DNA from: an uncultured Collinsella sp.
GTDB lineage: Bacteria; Actinomycetota; Coriobacteriia; Coriobacteriales; Coriobacteriaceae
Direction: 5' to 3'
Assembly: GCA_958443615.1 (NCBI GenBank)
Contig: CAUCLI010000019.1
Coordinates: 1 to 27,801 of the forward strand
DNA length: 27,801 nucleotides
The position numbers and the translations under genes are program-made. Positions 13,442-22,020 of this stretch are shown here, in pieces (the stretch's first letter is position 1; each line of letters starts with the position of its first letter). The notes under the pieces were generated by a model, which did not search any database, had not been told where the DNA came from, and saw nothing but the letters and a program-made list of their open reading frames with translations.

Positions 13442-14689
13442 CTACGTGAGCGTGGGCGGCAGGGCATCCTTCACGGCGGTCGCCGTGTTCTTGGCGCAAT
13501 CGCGGGACCTGACGATGAGATCGGCCCACTCGCGATACAGGGGCATGCGCTGTTCCGCGAGCGCCTCGATACCGTCCCGGGCGGTTATGGGACGCCCCTT
13601 TTTTTTTTTTTTTCCGATCGGGCGGTCGAGCATGACGATGATGCCGTTCTGCCGTATGAGCGGACGGTTCTCCGCATGGGTCACCACACCTCCGCCGCAC
13701 GAGATGACGAGTCCCGAACGGGCGGCGACGCGCCCGAGCATCGCCGTCTCACGCGCCCTGAACGCCTGCTCGCCCCGCGTCTCGATGAATTCCGCGCAAC
13801 CCATGCCGAGTTCATCGGCGAGGGCATGGTCGATGTCGACGTGTTCGCGCCCGAGGAGTTCGGCCAACTGTTCGCCGACACGGGTCTTGCCGCAGCCCGG
13901 CATGCCGATCAACACCACGTTTTGCTCAGTCGCGGAGAGGCGCTCGGCCACATCGATGATGCGATCCATCGCAATGACCTCGCCGGTGTAGCGCTCGACT
14001 GCCTGGGCGGCTTGCGCCACGAGCATGAGGAGGCCGCCGACGCACGGGATGCCCAGGCTCTCGGCCTCCATCATGAGCGCCGTCCGCGCGGGGTTGTACA
14101 CGATGTCGACAAGTCCCTCGAGCTGTGGGAAGACGGTGAGGCAGCACGGCGCGGCGGGACAGTTGGGGTACATGCCCACCGGGGTGCAATTGACCGCGAG
14201 CGCCGCATCGGAATGCCGGTCGAGGTCGTCGTAGGTGTTATCGCCGGCGCGATCGATCGAGACGGGGTTCATGCCGAGGTCCGCGAGCACCGTCATGGCG
14301 GTGGAGCCGGCGCCGCCCGTGCCGCCGAACACCACGGCCTTCTTGCCGGAGAGCTCGAGCCGGAGTGACTCCACGAGGACTTGGAACCCGTAGTAATCCG
14401 TGTTGTCGCCGCGGAGTCCCCCTCTGGGTAGTCGCGTGATCGTGTTGATGTTGCCCATGCGCCGGGCGACATCGGAGAGCTCGTCCATATATTGAACGGC
14501 GTCGCGCTTGTAGGGGATGGTCACGTTCACACCCTCCCATTCCCCGGATCGCAGGAACGCCTCGAGGTCCTCGGGTTCGCGCTCGAATTTGCGGTAATCG
14601 AGGCCCGCGAGCTCACGATAGATGACCGGCGTGTAGCTGTGACCCAAAACGCGACCGAGCACTCCATAGGGGCGAGTCGTTGGTTGCAT
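13442..14689 (-). CDS. Bifunctional shikimate dehydrogenase / shikimate kinase (AroE-AroK fusion)
   Basis: A 415-aa fusion catalysing steps four and five. Residues 1 to about 250 are AroE: LGHSYTPVIY (shikimate site), K61 and D98 as the catalytic pair in NVTIPYKRDA and GDNTDYYG, and VFGGTGGAGSTA (NADP loop). Residues from about 255 are AroK: Walker A GMPGCGKT (262-269), DID (285-287), FR (R311 contacts shikimate), CGGGVV, and RP at 366-367 of the lid. Just before that arginine is GKKKKKG, encoded by 15 consecutive A. The lid segment is a little shorter than in AroK of E. coli or M. tuberculosis. ATG 14689 has GGAG upstream. In the present frame it appears functional, but a one-base slip in the A-run would destroy the kinase C-terminus. 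Confidence 0.94.
   Translation of the reverse strand: MQPTTRPYGVLGRVLGHSYTPVIYRELAGLDYRKFEREPEDLEAFLRSGEWEGVNVTIPYKRDAVQYMDELSDVARRMGNINTITRLPRGGLRGDNTDYYGFQVLVESLRLELSGKKAVVFGGTGGAGSTAMTVLADLGMNPVSIDRAGDNTYDDLDRHSDAALAVNCTPVGMYPNCPAAPCCLTVFPQLEGLVDIVYNPARTALMMEAESLGIPCVGGLLMLVAQAAQAVERYTGEVIAMDRIIDVAERLSATEQNVVLIGMPGCGKTRVGEQLAELLGREHVDIDHALADELGMGCAEFIETRGEQAFRARETAMLGRVAARSGLVISCGGGVVTHAENRPLIRQNGIIVMLDRPIGKKKKKGRPITARDGIEALAEQRMPLYREWADLIVRSRDCAKNTATAVKDALPPTLT
13599..13613 (-). repeat. Homopolymer: 15 consecutive A on the coding strand within aroK
   Basis: On the + strand this is T15; on the coding strand it reads GGA, AAA four times, AAG. It encodes the five lysines at residues 360-364 of the AroE-AroK protein. 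No other run approaching this length occurs in the window. Read on the + strand it follows GGGCG-N9-CGCCC (13579-13583, 13593-13597), so it also has the shape of an intrinsic terminator for antisense transcripts. Real slippage site and sequencing or assembly error are both possible. Confidence 0.85.
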
Positions 14690-14772
14690 GGCGTCTCCGT
14701 TCCTCGGGCCTCGATCTGGGGCTGTTCCACATTGCCTGGTCCAAATCGGGGTCGCTGAATCGATGCGGTTGA

Positions 14773-15918
14773 TTACAGGACTTCGGTGTAACTGCCGAAA
14801 TACGTGAAGCCGTCGCAGACGTCGTCGAGTGAGTCGAGCAGCGTCGAGAAGGCGGGGCTGACGGCGGGGCAGGCGAGGTCGAAGTAGAACGTGAACTCGA
14901 AATCGCTCCCCGGAACCGGGCGGCTCTCGAGTTTCAGCAGGTCGATGTTGAGTGAGTAGATGCGTTCCAACACGCGATACAGGGCCCCGGGTTCGCTTTT
15001 CAGCGTCAACTGCATCGATGCGCGGTCGGCGCCTGGGTAGATCGCGGGGTCGCGCGCGACGACGACGAATCGCGTGTAGTTCGCGCTGGAGTCTTGGACG
15101 TCGCGCTCGAGCGTGGAGAGGCCGTAGAGGTCGGCGCATGCGCGCGAGGCGAGTGCGGCGATGTCGCGGCGTTCCGATGAGGCGACGAGCTCGGCGGCTC
15201 GCGCGGTGTTCTCGCACGCCGTGGTGCGGACGCCGAGCCGTCTGAGGTACCCGGCGCACTGGCTCAGGGCCTGGCTGTGTGAGATGACCTCGCGTACGTC
15301 GCTGATGCCCACGCCGGGGCGGGCGAGCAGGTTGTGGTCGATCTTCACGCGCACGGCGCGGACAATCGAGCAGCCGTTGGCGCCGAGCAGGTCGTACACC
15401 GCGTTCACCGACCCAGCCGTGGAGTTCTCGATCGGCAGGATGCCGAACTCGCACGTGCCCTCCATGACAGATTCGAACACGCCTTCGAACGTGGGGGCGA
15501 ATGTGATGCTCGGCACCGAGAACACCTTGCAGGCGGCAATTTGGCTGTAGGCGCCCTCGACCCCCTGGCAGCATACGGATGCGATGGATGGGAACGGCGT
15601 CTCGAGCGGAAGGAACGAGGCGCGCATCCGCGAGGACGCGCTATCGCCCTTGCCCTCTTTGATGATCTTGAGCTGCTCGGCCTTGTTCATGCTCATGAGT
15701 AGCGAGAAGAGAGCCACGGACTGGTCGCGGAGGTGCTCGGGCGCGCTACCGGCGATTGCGGCGAGCTTCTCACGTTCGCGGGCGGGGTCGAAGACCGCCT
15801 TTCCCGTCTCGATCTTGCTCGCCGCGACGTCGGCGGCGAGGCCCATCCTCTCTTGAAAGAGCGCGAGTATCCGGTTGTCGATATCGTCTATCTTCCCGCG
15901 CACGTCAGTCAGGTCCAT
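14773..15918 (-). CDS. pheA: Bifunctional chorismate mutase / prephenate dehydratase (P-protein)
   Basis: A 381-aa cytoplasmic enzyme converting chorismate to prephenate and then to phenylpyruvate for phenylalanine. An AroQ-class chorismate mutase domain (1 to about 88; VRGKIDDIDNRILALFQER) is joined by a short linker to prephenate dehydratase (about 113-292; QGVEGAYSQ, PIENSTAGSVNAVYDLL, and the catalytic TRF at 282-284). The C-terminal ACT domain (about 300-381) has the phenylalanine-binding motifs GALY (311-314) and ESRP (331-334), so feedback inhibition by phenylalanine is expected. ATG 15918 with AAAGGAG upstream is chosen over an upstream in-frame Met at 15993. Gaps of 109 bases to aroC and 83 bases to aroE-aroK show no other gene. 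As tyrA has no mutase domain, this is the only chorismate mutase in the cluster. Confidence 0.95.
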   Translation of the reverse strand: MDLTDVRGKIDDIDNRILALFQERMGLAADVAASKIETGKAVFDPAREREKLAAIAGSAPEHLRDQSVALFSLLMSMNKAEQLKIIKEGKGDSASSRMRASFLPLETPFPSIASVCCQGVEGAYSQIAACKVFSVPSITFAPTFEGVFESVMEGTCEFGILPIENSTAGSVNAVYDLLGANGCSIVRAVRVKIDHNLLARPGVGISDVREVISHSQALSQCAGYLRRLGVRTTACENTARAAELVASSERRDIAALASRACADLYGLSTLERDVQDSSANYTRFVVVARDPAIYPGADRASMQLTLKSEPGALYRVLERIYSLNIDLLKLESRPVPGSDFEFTFYFDLACPAVSPAFSTLLDSLDDVCDGFTYFGSYTEVL

Positions 15919-16027
15919 GTGCGCTCCTTTCGCGGTCGTCGTGGGTTCGTGTCGTGGAGTGTGGGGTGGTCGCGCGCATGTCAGGCCAATCACCGTGCGC
16001 CTGTCGCGCGTCGAGCCTCGCGCTCAG

Positions 16028-17122
16028 CTACCAGGCCCGGTCCTCCAGCATCGCATCGAGGACGGCGAGCGCGCAGGCGGCCTCGGCCACCGGGACCGCC
16101 CTCGGCACGATGCAGGGGTCGTGCCTTCCGTGCACGACGAGGTCCGCATCGCATCCGCTCGCGAGGTCCACGCTCGGCTGTTTCCGCCCGATGGACGGCG
16201 TGGGTTTGACCGCCATGCGCCATATGATGGGCGCGCCGGTGGTTATGCCCCCGAGGATGCCCCCGGCGTTGTTGGACTGCGGCGCCGCGGATCCGTCCTC
16301 CATGCGGTACGGGTCGTTGTTCTCGCTGCCGCGCAGCGCCGCCGCCCCCATGCCCGCGCCGAACTCCACGCCCTTGACCGCGGGTATGCCGAAGGCGATG
16401 CGGGCGATCCTGTTCTCCATGCCGTCGAACATCGGGTCGCCGATCCCCGCGGGCACGCCGTAGGCGACGCATTCGACGACGCCCCCCACGCTGTCCAGAT
16501 CGTTTTTGGCGTCGAGGATGCACGCCCGCATCTGCGCCGCAGCAACCTCATCCACGCAGGGCAGGGAGTTCGACAGGATCGCGGATAGCTGGCCCTCGTC
16601 CATTTTCATCGGGTCGAGCGGGGAGTCCGCGATGGCATCGGGCCCGAGGGCGGCGATGTGCGCGGCGATCCGGATGCCGCGCTGCTCGAGTGCCTGCAGG
16701 GCGATCCCGCCGGCGATGCATAAGGGGGCGGTCAGGCGGCCGGAGAAATGCCCGCCCCCGGCGACGTCCTGGTGACCGTCGAATTTCAGCTGGGCGGCGA
16801 GGTCGGCGTGCCCAGGTCGAGGGATGCGCTTGAGTTCTTCGTAGTCCCGGCTGCGGGTGTTGCCGTTGCGGATGATGGCGGCGATGGGGGCCCCGTTCGT
16901 CCGGCCTTCCGTGATGCCCGCCAGGAACTCGGGGGCATCCCCCTCGCGGCGGGTCGTGGAGGTCTCATCGCGACCGGGCGCGCGGCGGTCGAGGAACGAT
17001 TGCAATCGGTCGAAGTCGACGGGGATCCCCGCCGGCAGGCCGTCTATCGAGCAGCCGATGGCGGGGGAGTGCGATTGGCCGAAAATCGATACATGGATGA
17101 CGTTGCCGTAGAGCGATGACAT
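16028..17122 (-). CDS. aroC: Chorismate synthase
   Basis: Final shikimate-pathway enzyme, turning EPSP into chorismate with reduced FMN as cofactor, 364 aa. Signatures are SIFGQSHSPAIG with H18, the RRAPGRDETSTTRREGD segment, IPRPGHADLAAQLKF with the second conserved histidine, GGGHFSGRLTAP, and near the C-terminus NNAGGILGGITTGAPI. The first motif has H-S rather than the more usual H-G, a variant seen in other Gram-positives. ATG 17122 lies 9 bases after the aroA stop with AGGTGGG before it, so coupling with aroA is likely. Length and motifs are complete. Confidence 0.96.
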   Translation of the reverse strand: MSSLYGNVIHVSIFGQSHSPAIGCSIDGLPAGIPVDFDRLQSFLDRRAPGRDETSTTRREGDAPEFLAGITEGRTNGAPIAAIIRNGNTRSRDYEELKRIPRPGHADLAAQLKFDGHQDVAGGGHFSGRLTAPLCIAGGIALQALEQRGIRIAAHIAALGPDAIADSPLDPMKMDEGQLSAILSNSLPCVDEVAAAQMRACILDAKNDLDSVGGVVECVAYGVPAGIGDPMFDGMENRIARIAFGIPAVKGVEFGAGMGAAALRGSENNDPYRMEDGSAAPQSNNAGGILGGITTGAPIIWRMAVKPTPSIGRKQPSVDLASGCDADLVVHGRHDPCIVPRAVPVAEAACALAVLDAMLEDRAW

Positions 17123-17131
17123 GGTCCCACC

Positions 17132-18448
17132 TCACTCCTCGTAGAGTTCGACGTCGCCGCCGAGCAGCCGGTAGTGGTCGAAGAACGCGGGATAGCTCTT
17201 GTTCACGGCCTCGGCTCCCTCGATCTCGACGGGGGCGTCGCAGCGAATGGCCGCGATCGCCGCCATCATGGCGATCCGGTGGTCGTTGTGGCTGTGAACG
17301 CGCCCGCCGTCGAGCCGCTCCCGTCCCTCGATCACGAGGGAGTCGCCCTCGACGCGGATGTTCGCCCCGAGGTTGGTGAGCTCGGCCGCGGTCGTGGCGA
17401 GGCGGTCGGATTCCTTGATGCGCAGGCGGGCGCAACCGCTGATGCGCGTGGTTCCCTCGGCGCACGCCGCGACGGCGGATAGGACGGGCACGAGGTCGGG
17501 AATGTCTTGGGCGTCGAGCTCGATCCCGTGCAGGTGGTCCGGCCTGATGGTCGCGGCGCGGGCGTTGCGCTGGCCCTTCGCGCCGAAGAGCATGAGGGCG
17601 GCGTTGACGGCGCGATCCCCCTGGATGGAGTTGGACGAGACGCCGCGGACCGTCCCCGAATGGCGGCCGATCGCGCCGGCGCACAGCCAGAACGCCGCGT
17701 TCGACCAATCCCCCTCGACCGCGAGCTCGCCCGGGGTCCGATAGCCCTGGCGCGGGATGCGAAACACCGTGAGGGGCAGGCCGCCCGGCGTCGCGCCCTC
17801 CTCGGCGTCGACGCGGACGCCGAACGCGCCGAGGACGCTGAGGGTGAGGGCGATATAGGGCTTGCTCTCGAGGGTGCCGGTGACCGCGATCTCGGTGTCG
17901 CCGTCGAGCAGGGGGGCGGCGAGCAGCAGGCCCGAGATGTACTGGGAGCTCACATTGCCGGGCAGCTCGAATCGCCCCGGGCGCATGCGCCCCGTGGCCC
18001 GCAGGGGGAGGCCGCCGAGGCCGTCGAACGAGCATCCGGCCGCCATCAGCTCGTCGGTGAGCGGCGACAGCGGGCGCTGCCCCAGGCGCCCCGATCCCAC
18101 GAAGGTCGCATCCGCGCCGAGGGCGCATGCGACGGGGAGCATGAACCTCAGCGTCGAGCCGGATTCGCCGCAATCGAGCGTCGCCCCCGCCAGGGCGCGC
18201 AGCAGACCGTGCTCGAGGCTCTTGGGGGCGGGATGGATCTCGTAGCCACCCTCGATGAGGGTGATCCGCGCGCCCAGCGAGATGAGGCAGCGCACGGTCG
18301 CATCGATGTCCGCGCACGTCGTGTCGCACGCGACGCGGGTCACGCCGTTCGCGAGGGCCGCGGCGATGATGATGCGGTGCGCCATCGACTTCGAGGCGAT
18401 CGCGGGAACGGTGCCGGAGAGCGGCTTGGGGTTGATTCTGGCGAGCAT
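17132..18448 (-). CDS. aroA: 3-phosphoshikimate 1-carboxyvinyltransferase (EPSP synthase)
   Basis: Transfers the enolpyruvyl group of PEP to shikimate-3-phosphate, 438 aa. Motifs are K20-S-M-A-H-R25 (substrate binding), CGESGSTLRFM in the position of the more usual GNSGTTMR, GQRPLSPLTDEL, NVSSQYISGLLLA, DWSNAAFWL, RIKESDRL and HNDHRIAM. The CGESGSTLRF form is typical of clostridial and related EPSP synthases, which tend to fall outside the enterobacterial class; glyphosate response cannot be read from this alone. ATG 18448 has AGGAGG overlapping the aroB stop, 8 bases away, a clear coupled arrangement within the aro operon. Confidence 0.96.
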   Translation of the reverse strand: MLARINPKPLSGTVPAIASKSMAHRIIIAAALANGVTRVACDTTCADIDATVRCLISLGARITLIEGGYEIHPAPKSLEHGLLRALAGATLDCGESGSTLRFMLPVACALGADATFVGSGRLGQRPLSPLTDELMAAGCSFDGLGGLPLRATGRMRPGRFELPGNVSSQYISGLLLAAPLLDGDTEIAVTGTLESKPYIALTLSVLGAFGVRVDAEEGATPGGLPLTVFRIPRQGYRTPGELAVEGDWSNAAFWLCAGAIGRHSGTVRGVSSNSIQGDRAVNAALMLFGAKGQRNARAATIRPDHLHGIELDAQDIPDLVPVLSAVAACAEGTTRISGCARLRIKESDRLATTAAELTNLGANIRVEGDSLVIEGRERLDGGRVHSHNDHRIAMMAAIAAIRCDAPVEIEGAEAVNKSYPAFFDHYRLLGGDVELYEE

Positions 18449-18456
18449 CCGTCCTC

Positions 18457-19698
18457 CTAGCTCTGGATGTGGGGGTTGGTCGTGGTCTTTGGCGCCGGGG
18501 CGGACCGCATGGGGTCCGCGCTCTCCCGGTCTTCCGCGATTTCGGGGTCTCCCGCAGCTGCGAGGCCCTCCGCGTCGTCGAGATCCTCGGCGAGCGCATG
18601 GGTGCAGGCGAGGCCGACCTCCAGGATGCGACGGAATTCGTCGATGTCGGTGGGCGCGAGCGAGGCGGCCCCGATCCCGCGCGGAACGATGAGGTCGATG
18701 GTCGAGCCGGAGCGCTTCTTGTCATGCAGCGCCTCGCGGTACACGGCGGCGGCGTCGGCGGTGAAATCGAGGGAGAGCCCGTGGGCATGGAGCAGGCGCG
18801 CGATTCGCTCCGGCACGTCCTCGGGGCAGAGCTGCGCGGTCACCGAGGCGCTCGAGATGGCCACCATGCCGATGCCGACGCATGCGCCGTGCCCGAGACG
18901 GTAGCCCTCGGCCGCCTCGACCCCGTGCCCGATGCTGTGGCCGAAGTTCAGCAGCTTCCTCAGGCCGGATTCCCGTTCATCCTCAACGACGACGGCGCGC
19001 TTGATGTCGACGTTGCGGGCGATGAGCCAGGCCACGCGCGCGAGGTCGCGTTTGAGCAGGTCTGGGGTGAGCGGGGTCTGCTCGAGCTCCTCGAAGAGCT
19101 CGGCATCGGCGATCATCGCGTGCTTGACGACCTCTCCGCAGCCGTCGGCGAATTGCGCGTCGGTGAGCGTGCCCAGGCAGCCGACATCGGCGAGCACGGC
19201 GCGAGGCTGCCAGAACGCGCCCGCGAGGTTCTTCCCGGCGCCGAGATCGATCGCCGTCTTGCCGCCCACGGAGGAGTCGACCATGGCGAGCAGCGTGGTG
19301 GGCACCTGTATGAACGGGATCCCGCGCATGTACGTCGCGGCGACGAACCCCGCGAGGTCCCCCACGACGCCGCCTCCCAGCGCGATGATGACGTCACGGC
19401 GGGACAGTTCCGCCCGCGCGGCCCGCTCCAGCATGGCCGAGTACGTGTCGATGCGCTTATGTTCCTCACCGGCGTCGAACATCGCCACGACCGTCTCGAT
19501 CCCGGCGGCCTCTATGCCGTCCTTGACCGGGGCGGCGTAGAGGGGTCCCACGTTCGAGTCGGTGATGATGAGGGCGCGCGTCGCCCCCGGGCATGTCGAT
19601 GCGACGGTATCGCCGACCTGCTCGAGCAGGAAGGTGCCGATGTGGACCTGATATGGTTGCGGCGTGTCGATGTCTAAGGTGTATGCGGATGTCGTCAT
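18457..19698 (-). CDS. aroB: 3-dehydroquinate synthase
   Basis: Second shikimate step, converting DAHP to 3-dehydroquinate with NAD and a divalent metal, 413 aa. Motifs are ALGGGVVGDLAGFVAATYMRG (NAD site), VPTTLLAMVDSSVGGKTAIDL, metal ligands in CGEVVKHAMI, LNFGHSIGHGVE and GHGACVGIGM, and DKKRSG near the C-terminus. The core resembles typical AroB of about 360 aa; the last 50 or so residues are an extra acidic, Ala/Pro-rich tail without recognisable domain. ATG 19698 with AAGGAAG upstream is preferred to an in-frame Met at 19722 with no ribosome-binding site. It follows tyrA after 49 bases. Confidence 0.95.
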   Translation of the reverse strand: MTTSAYTLDIDTPQPYQVHIGTFLLEQVGDTVASTCPGATRALIITDSNVGPLYAAPVKDGIEAAGIETVVAMFDAGEEHKRIDTYSAMLERAARAELSRRDVIIALGGGVVGDLAGFVAATYMRGIPFIQVPTTLLAMVDSSVGGKTAIDLGAGKNLAGAFWQPRAVLADVGCLGTLTDAQFADGCGEVVKHAMIADAELFEELEQTPLTPDLLKRDLARVAWLIARNVDIKRAVVVEDERESGLRKLLNFGHSIGHGVEAAEGYRLGHGACVGIGMVAISSASVTAQLCPEDVPERIARLLHAHGLSLDFTADAAAVYREALHDKKRSGSTIDLIVPRGIGAASLAPTDIDEFRRILEVGLACTHALAEDLDDAEGLAAAGDPEIAEDRESADPMRSAPAPKTTTNPHIQS

Positions 19699-19747
19699 GG
19701 TCTTCCTTATGCTGCTCCTCATGTTTCTGGTTTCAATCTTGCTCGGG

Positions 19748-20710
19748 TCAGGTTCTCGGGTGCGGGCCGTCGTCGAGGGCGCGCTTTATGCGGTCGCCTT
19801 GGGCGAGCAGGAGCTCCAGGCGCTCGCCATCCCCGTCGACAAGCGCGGACTCGACGGCGGAGAGGTTTTCGATCAGCACCCTGAGCTCGCAAGCGAGGTT
19901 GTCTGCGTTCTCCATCATGAGCTCCGACCACATCTGGGGGTTCAAGTGCGCGACGCGCGTGAGGTCGCGATAGCTTCCCGCGGAGAAGCCGTGGTGCCCC
20001 TGGGCGGTCGGCGACTTCACATAGGCGTTGCTCACGACGTGCGCGAGCTGGCTCGTGAAGGCGATGGCGGCGTCGTGGCTTTCGGGGGTGGTCACGGAGA
20101 ACGTGCCGAACCCGCAGGGCCTGAGGAGCTCGTTGATGCGGTCGAGCAGGTCGAGCTTCGCGGTGTCCGGCAAGGCCGGGGGTGTCAGCACCATGGGCGC
20201 GCCTTGGAAGAGGTCGGGGCGGGAGTACGCGAATCCGGAGTACTGGGAGCCCGCCATGGGGTGCGCGCCGCAGAAGGCGAATCCGTACTGCTCGGCGATC
20301 GGGAAGGCGGCCTCGCAGACGTGGCGCTTGACGCCGGCGACGTCGATGACGATGGGGCCGCGCGCGTCCCCGCGCTCGGCGGCGTCCCTCGTCGCGGCAC
20401 CGAGGGTTTCGGCATGGCGCTGGAGCCACGATATGCAGGCGTCGGGATACGCGGCGAGGACGATCAAGTCGCATGCGGAGATATCTTCCGGGGCGCGCAG
20501 GAATCCCGAGACCGTGTCGATGCGGGCGATGGCGAGCGTGTCGGAATCGTTGTCCCATGCGAGCACGTTCCATCCCGCCGCGGCGTACGCGCGGGCGAAG
20601 CTGCCTCCTATGAGCCCCAGCCCGACGATGCCGACGGTTGGCGTCCCCCCATCGACCGGCGCCCCGCAGGCGCGCTCGCGGGAATCCGTCCCATGTATCG
20701 GTTCCATCAT
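19748..20710 (-). CDS. tyrA: Prephenate dehydrogenase
   Basis: Oxidatively decarboxylates prephenate to 4-hydroxyphenylpyruvate for tyrosine, 320 aa. The Rossmann motif GLGLIGGSFARAY (about 30-42) binds the cofactor, and WDND at the end of the second strand suggests NAD over NADP. H150 in GAHPMAGSQYSGF is the catalytic histidine, and a helical C-terminal domain follows. There is no chorismate mutase or ACT domain, so feedback control must lie elsewhere or be direct. Two tandem ATGs (20710, 20707) follow GGGCGG, only a few bases past the aroF stop, so translation is probably coupled. The first 23 residues precede the nucleotide fold and are not conserved. Confidence 0.94.
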   Translation of the reverse strand: MMEPIHGTDSRERACGAPVDGGTPTVGIVGLGLIGGSFARAYAAAGWNVLAWDNDSDTLAIARIDTVSGFLRAPEDISACDLIVLAAYPDACISWLQRHAETLGAATRDAAERGDARGPIVIDVAGVKRHVCEAAFPIAEQYGFAFCGAHPMAGSQYSGFAYSRPDLFQGAPMVLTPPALPDTAKLDLLDRINELLRPCGFGTFSVTTPESHDAAIAFTSQLAHVVSNAYVKSPTAQGHHGFSAGSYRDLTRVAHLNPQMWSELMMENADNLACELRVLIENLSAVESALVDGDGERLELLLAQGDRIKRALDDGPHPRT

Positions 20711-20713
20711 GGA

Positions 20714-21742
20714 TTACCGCCCATCCGCGTTCATGTCGGCGACGACGGCGCGGATCGCCCGGATGCGCGCCATGGTCCGATTGAATTGCTCGGGCGTCAG
20801 CGCTTGCGCCCCGTCGGACCACGCACGGGCCGGGTCGTCGTGCACCTCGATCTCGAGGGCGTCCGCGCCCGCCGCGCATGCCGCGAGCGCCATGGGCTCG
20901 ACGTAGCGGCTGTATCCCGTCGCATGGCTGGGGTCGGCGACGACGGGCAGGTGGGTCAGGTGGTGCAGCGTGGGGACGGCGTTCAGGTCGAAGGTGTTGC
21001 GCGTCCGCGTCTCGAAGGTCCTGATGCCGCGCTCGCACAGCATGACCTTCTCGTTCCCCTTGCTCATGATGTACTCCGCCGCCATGAGGAGCTCGTCGAT
21101 CGTACCGGCGATGCCGCGCTTGAGCAAGATGGGGGTGTCCGTCTTGCCGACCTCCTTCAGCAGGCTGAAGTTCTGCGCGTTGCGGGCGCCGATTTGCATG
21201 ACGTCGACTCCCTTGTCCACGAACAGCTCGACGTCGCGGGTGTCCATGACCTCCGTGACGATTGGCATGCCCGTCTCGGCTCTCGCCTCGATCAGCAGGT
21301 CGAGCCCGCGCTCTCCCATTCCCTGGTATGCATAGGGGCTGGTGCGCGGCTTGTCCGCACCGCCCCTGAGCATCGTCGCGCCGGCGGCCTTGCACCGGCG
21401 CGCGATTTCGATCAGGTTGTCGCCCTCGACCGAGCAGGGCCCGGCGATGACCTGGAAGTTTCCGCCGCCGATCTTGACGCCGCCGCCGAGGTCGATGACC
21501 GTGTCGGCGGGATGGAACTTTCGATTCGCTTTTTTGAAAGGCTCGGAGATGCGTTGGACGCGCTGCACGATGTCCATCGATTCGAGGAGGAAGGGGTCTA
21601 TCTTGGTGGTGTCGCCCACCAAGCCGATGACGGTCTCGTTCTCCCCGCGGCTCACGTGGGCGACGAGGCCCTTGCCTTCGATCCAGGCGACGATATGCTC
21701 GATGGCTGCCTCGGATGCGTCTTTGCGCAGTATCGCTATCAT
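20714..21742 (-). CDS. aroF: 3-deoxy-7-phosphoheptulonate (DAHP) synthase, type I-beta with N-terminal regulatory domain
   Basis: First committed step, condensing PEP with erythrose-4-phosphate, 342 aa. Residues 1 to about 70 form the small ferredoxin-like regulatory domain of the Thermotoga-type enzyme. The TIM barrel has IAGPCSVE (metal-ligand C103), GGADKPRTSPYAYQG (PEP site), LLKRG, and ADPSHATGYSRYVEPMALAA with the conserved histidine. In this class the N-terminal domain usually mediates inhibition by tyrosine or phenylalanine. ATG 21742 has AAAGGA upstream. It is the first gene of the eight-gene aro operon. The 260 bases before it (21743-22002) contain a hairpin (GCCCC/GGGGC, 21815-21830) but no promoter I can call with confidence on this strand, and no T-box motif. 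Confidence 0.96.
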   Translation of the reverse strand: MIAILRKDASEAAIEHIVAWIEGKGLVAHVSRGENETVIGLVGDTTKIDPFLLESMDIVQRVQRISEPFKKANRKFHPADTVIDLGGGVKIGGGNFQVIAGPCSVEGDNLIEIARRCKAAGATMLRGGADKPRTSPYAYQGMGERGLDLLIEARAETGMPIVTEVMDTRDVELFVDKGVDVMQIGARNAQNFSLLKEVGKTDTPILLKRGIAGTIDELLMAAEYIMSKGNEKVMLCERGIRTFETRTRNTFDLNAVPTLHHLTHLPVVADPSHATGYSRYVEPMALAACAAGADALEIEVHDDPARAWSDGAQALTPEQFNRTMARIRAIRAVVADMNADGR

Positions 21743-22002
21743 GCGGGATCCTTTCTGTAGCCGTCAGGGGCCGATGGGTGAGCGTCGATTCTTCTGAGTG
21801 TACCCGAGTGAGCGGCCCCTCGCGTGGGGCTGGAGCGCCGGCGTCAAATGGTTACATGTGCGACAAATCTGCACCTTCGCGATTGCCGGCGAGGCGGGCG
21901 TCGGAGGGATGCGGGCCGTTTGTGGGGGATGGGGTCCGCAAGGAGTCGGTGCGTCGAATTTGAAAGATTCGTTTTGACTCCGACGCGGCCGGGCGGCTTG
22001 GG

Positions 22003-22008
22003 TATAAT
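22003..22008 (+). promoter_or_regulatory. -10 box of the tRNA-Arg promoter
   Basis: A perfect TATAAT ends 12 bases before the tRNA 5' end. TTGACT at 21974-21979 would be a good -35 hexamer, but the spacing of 23 bases is too long for a standard promoter, so the true -35 element is uncertain. Confidence 0.65.
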
Positions 22009-22020
22009 GCAATCCGTTGC

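Noticed and set aside
18469..19677. A 402-codon + strand open frame opposite aroB
   Set aside because: It is a codon-bias shadow; AroB motifs on the minus strand are complete.
21743..22002. T-box or other amino-acid riboswitch before aroF
   Set aside because: No T-box sequence, no specifier-type architecture and no attenuator with a U-run was found on the minus strand.
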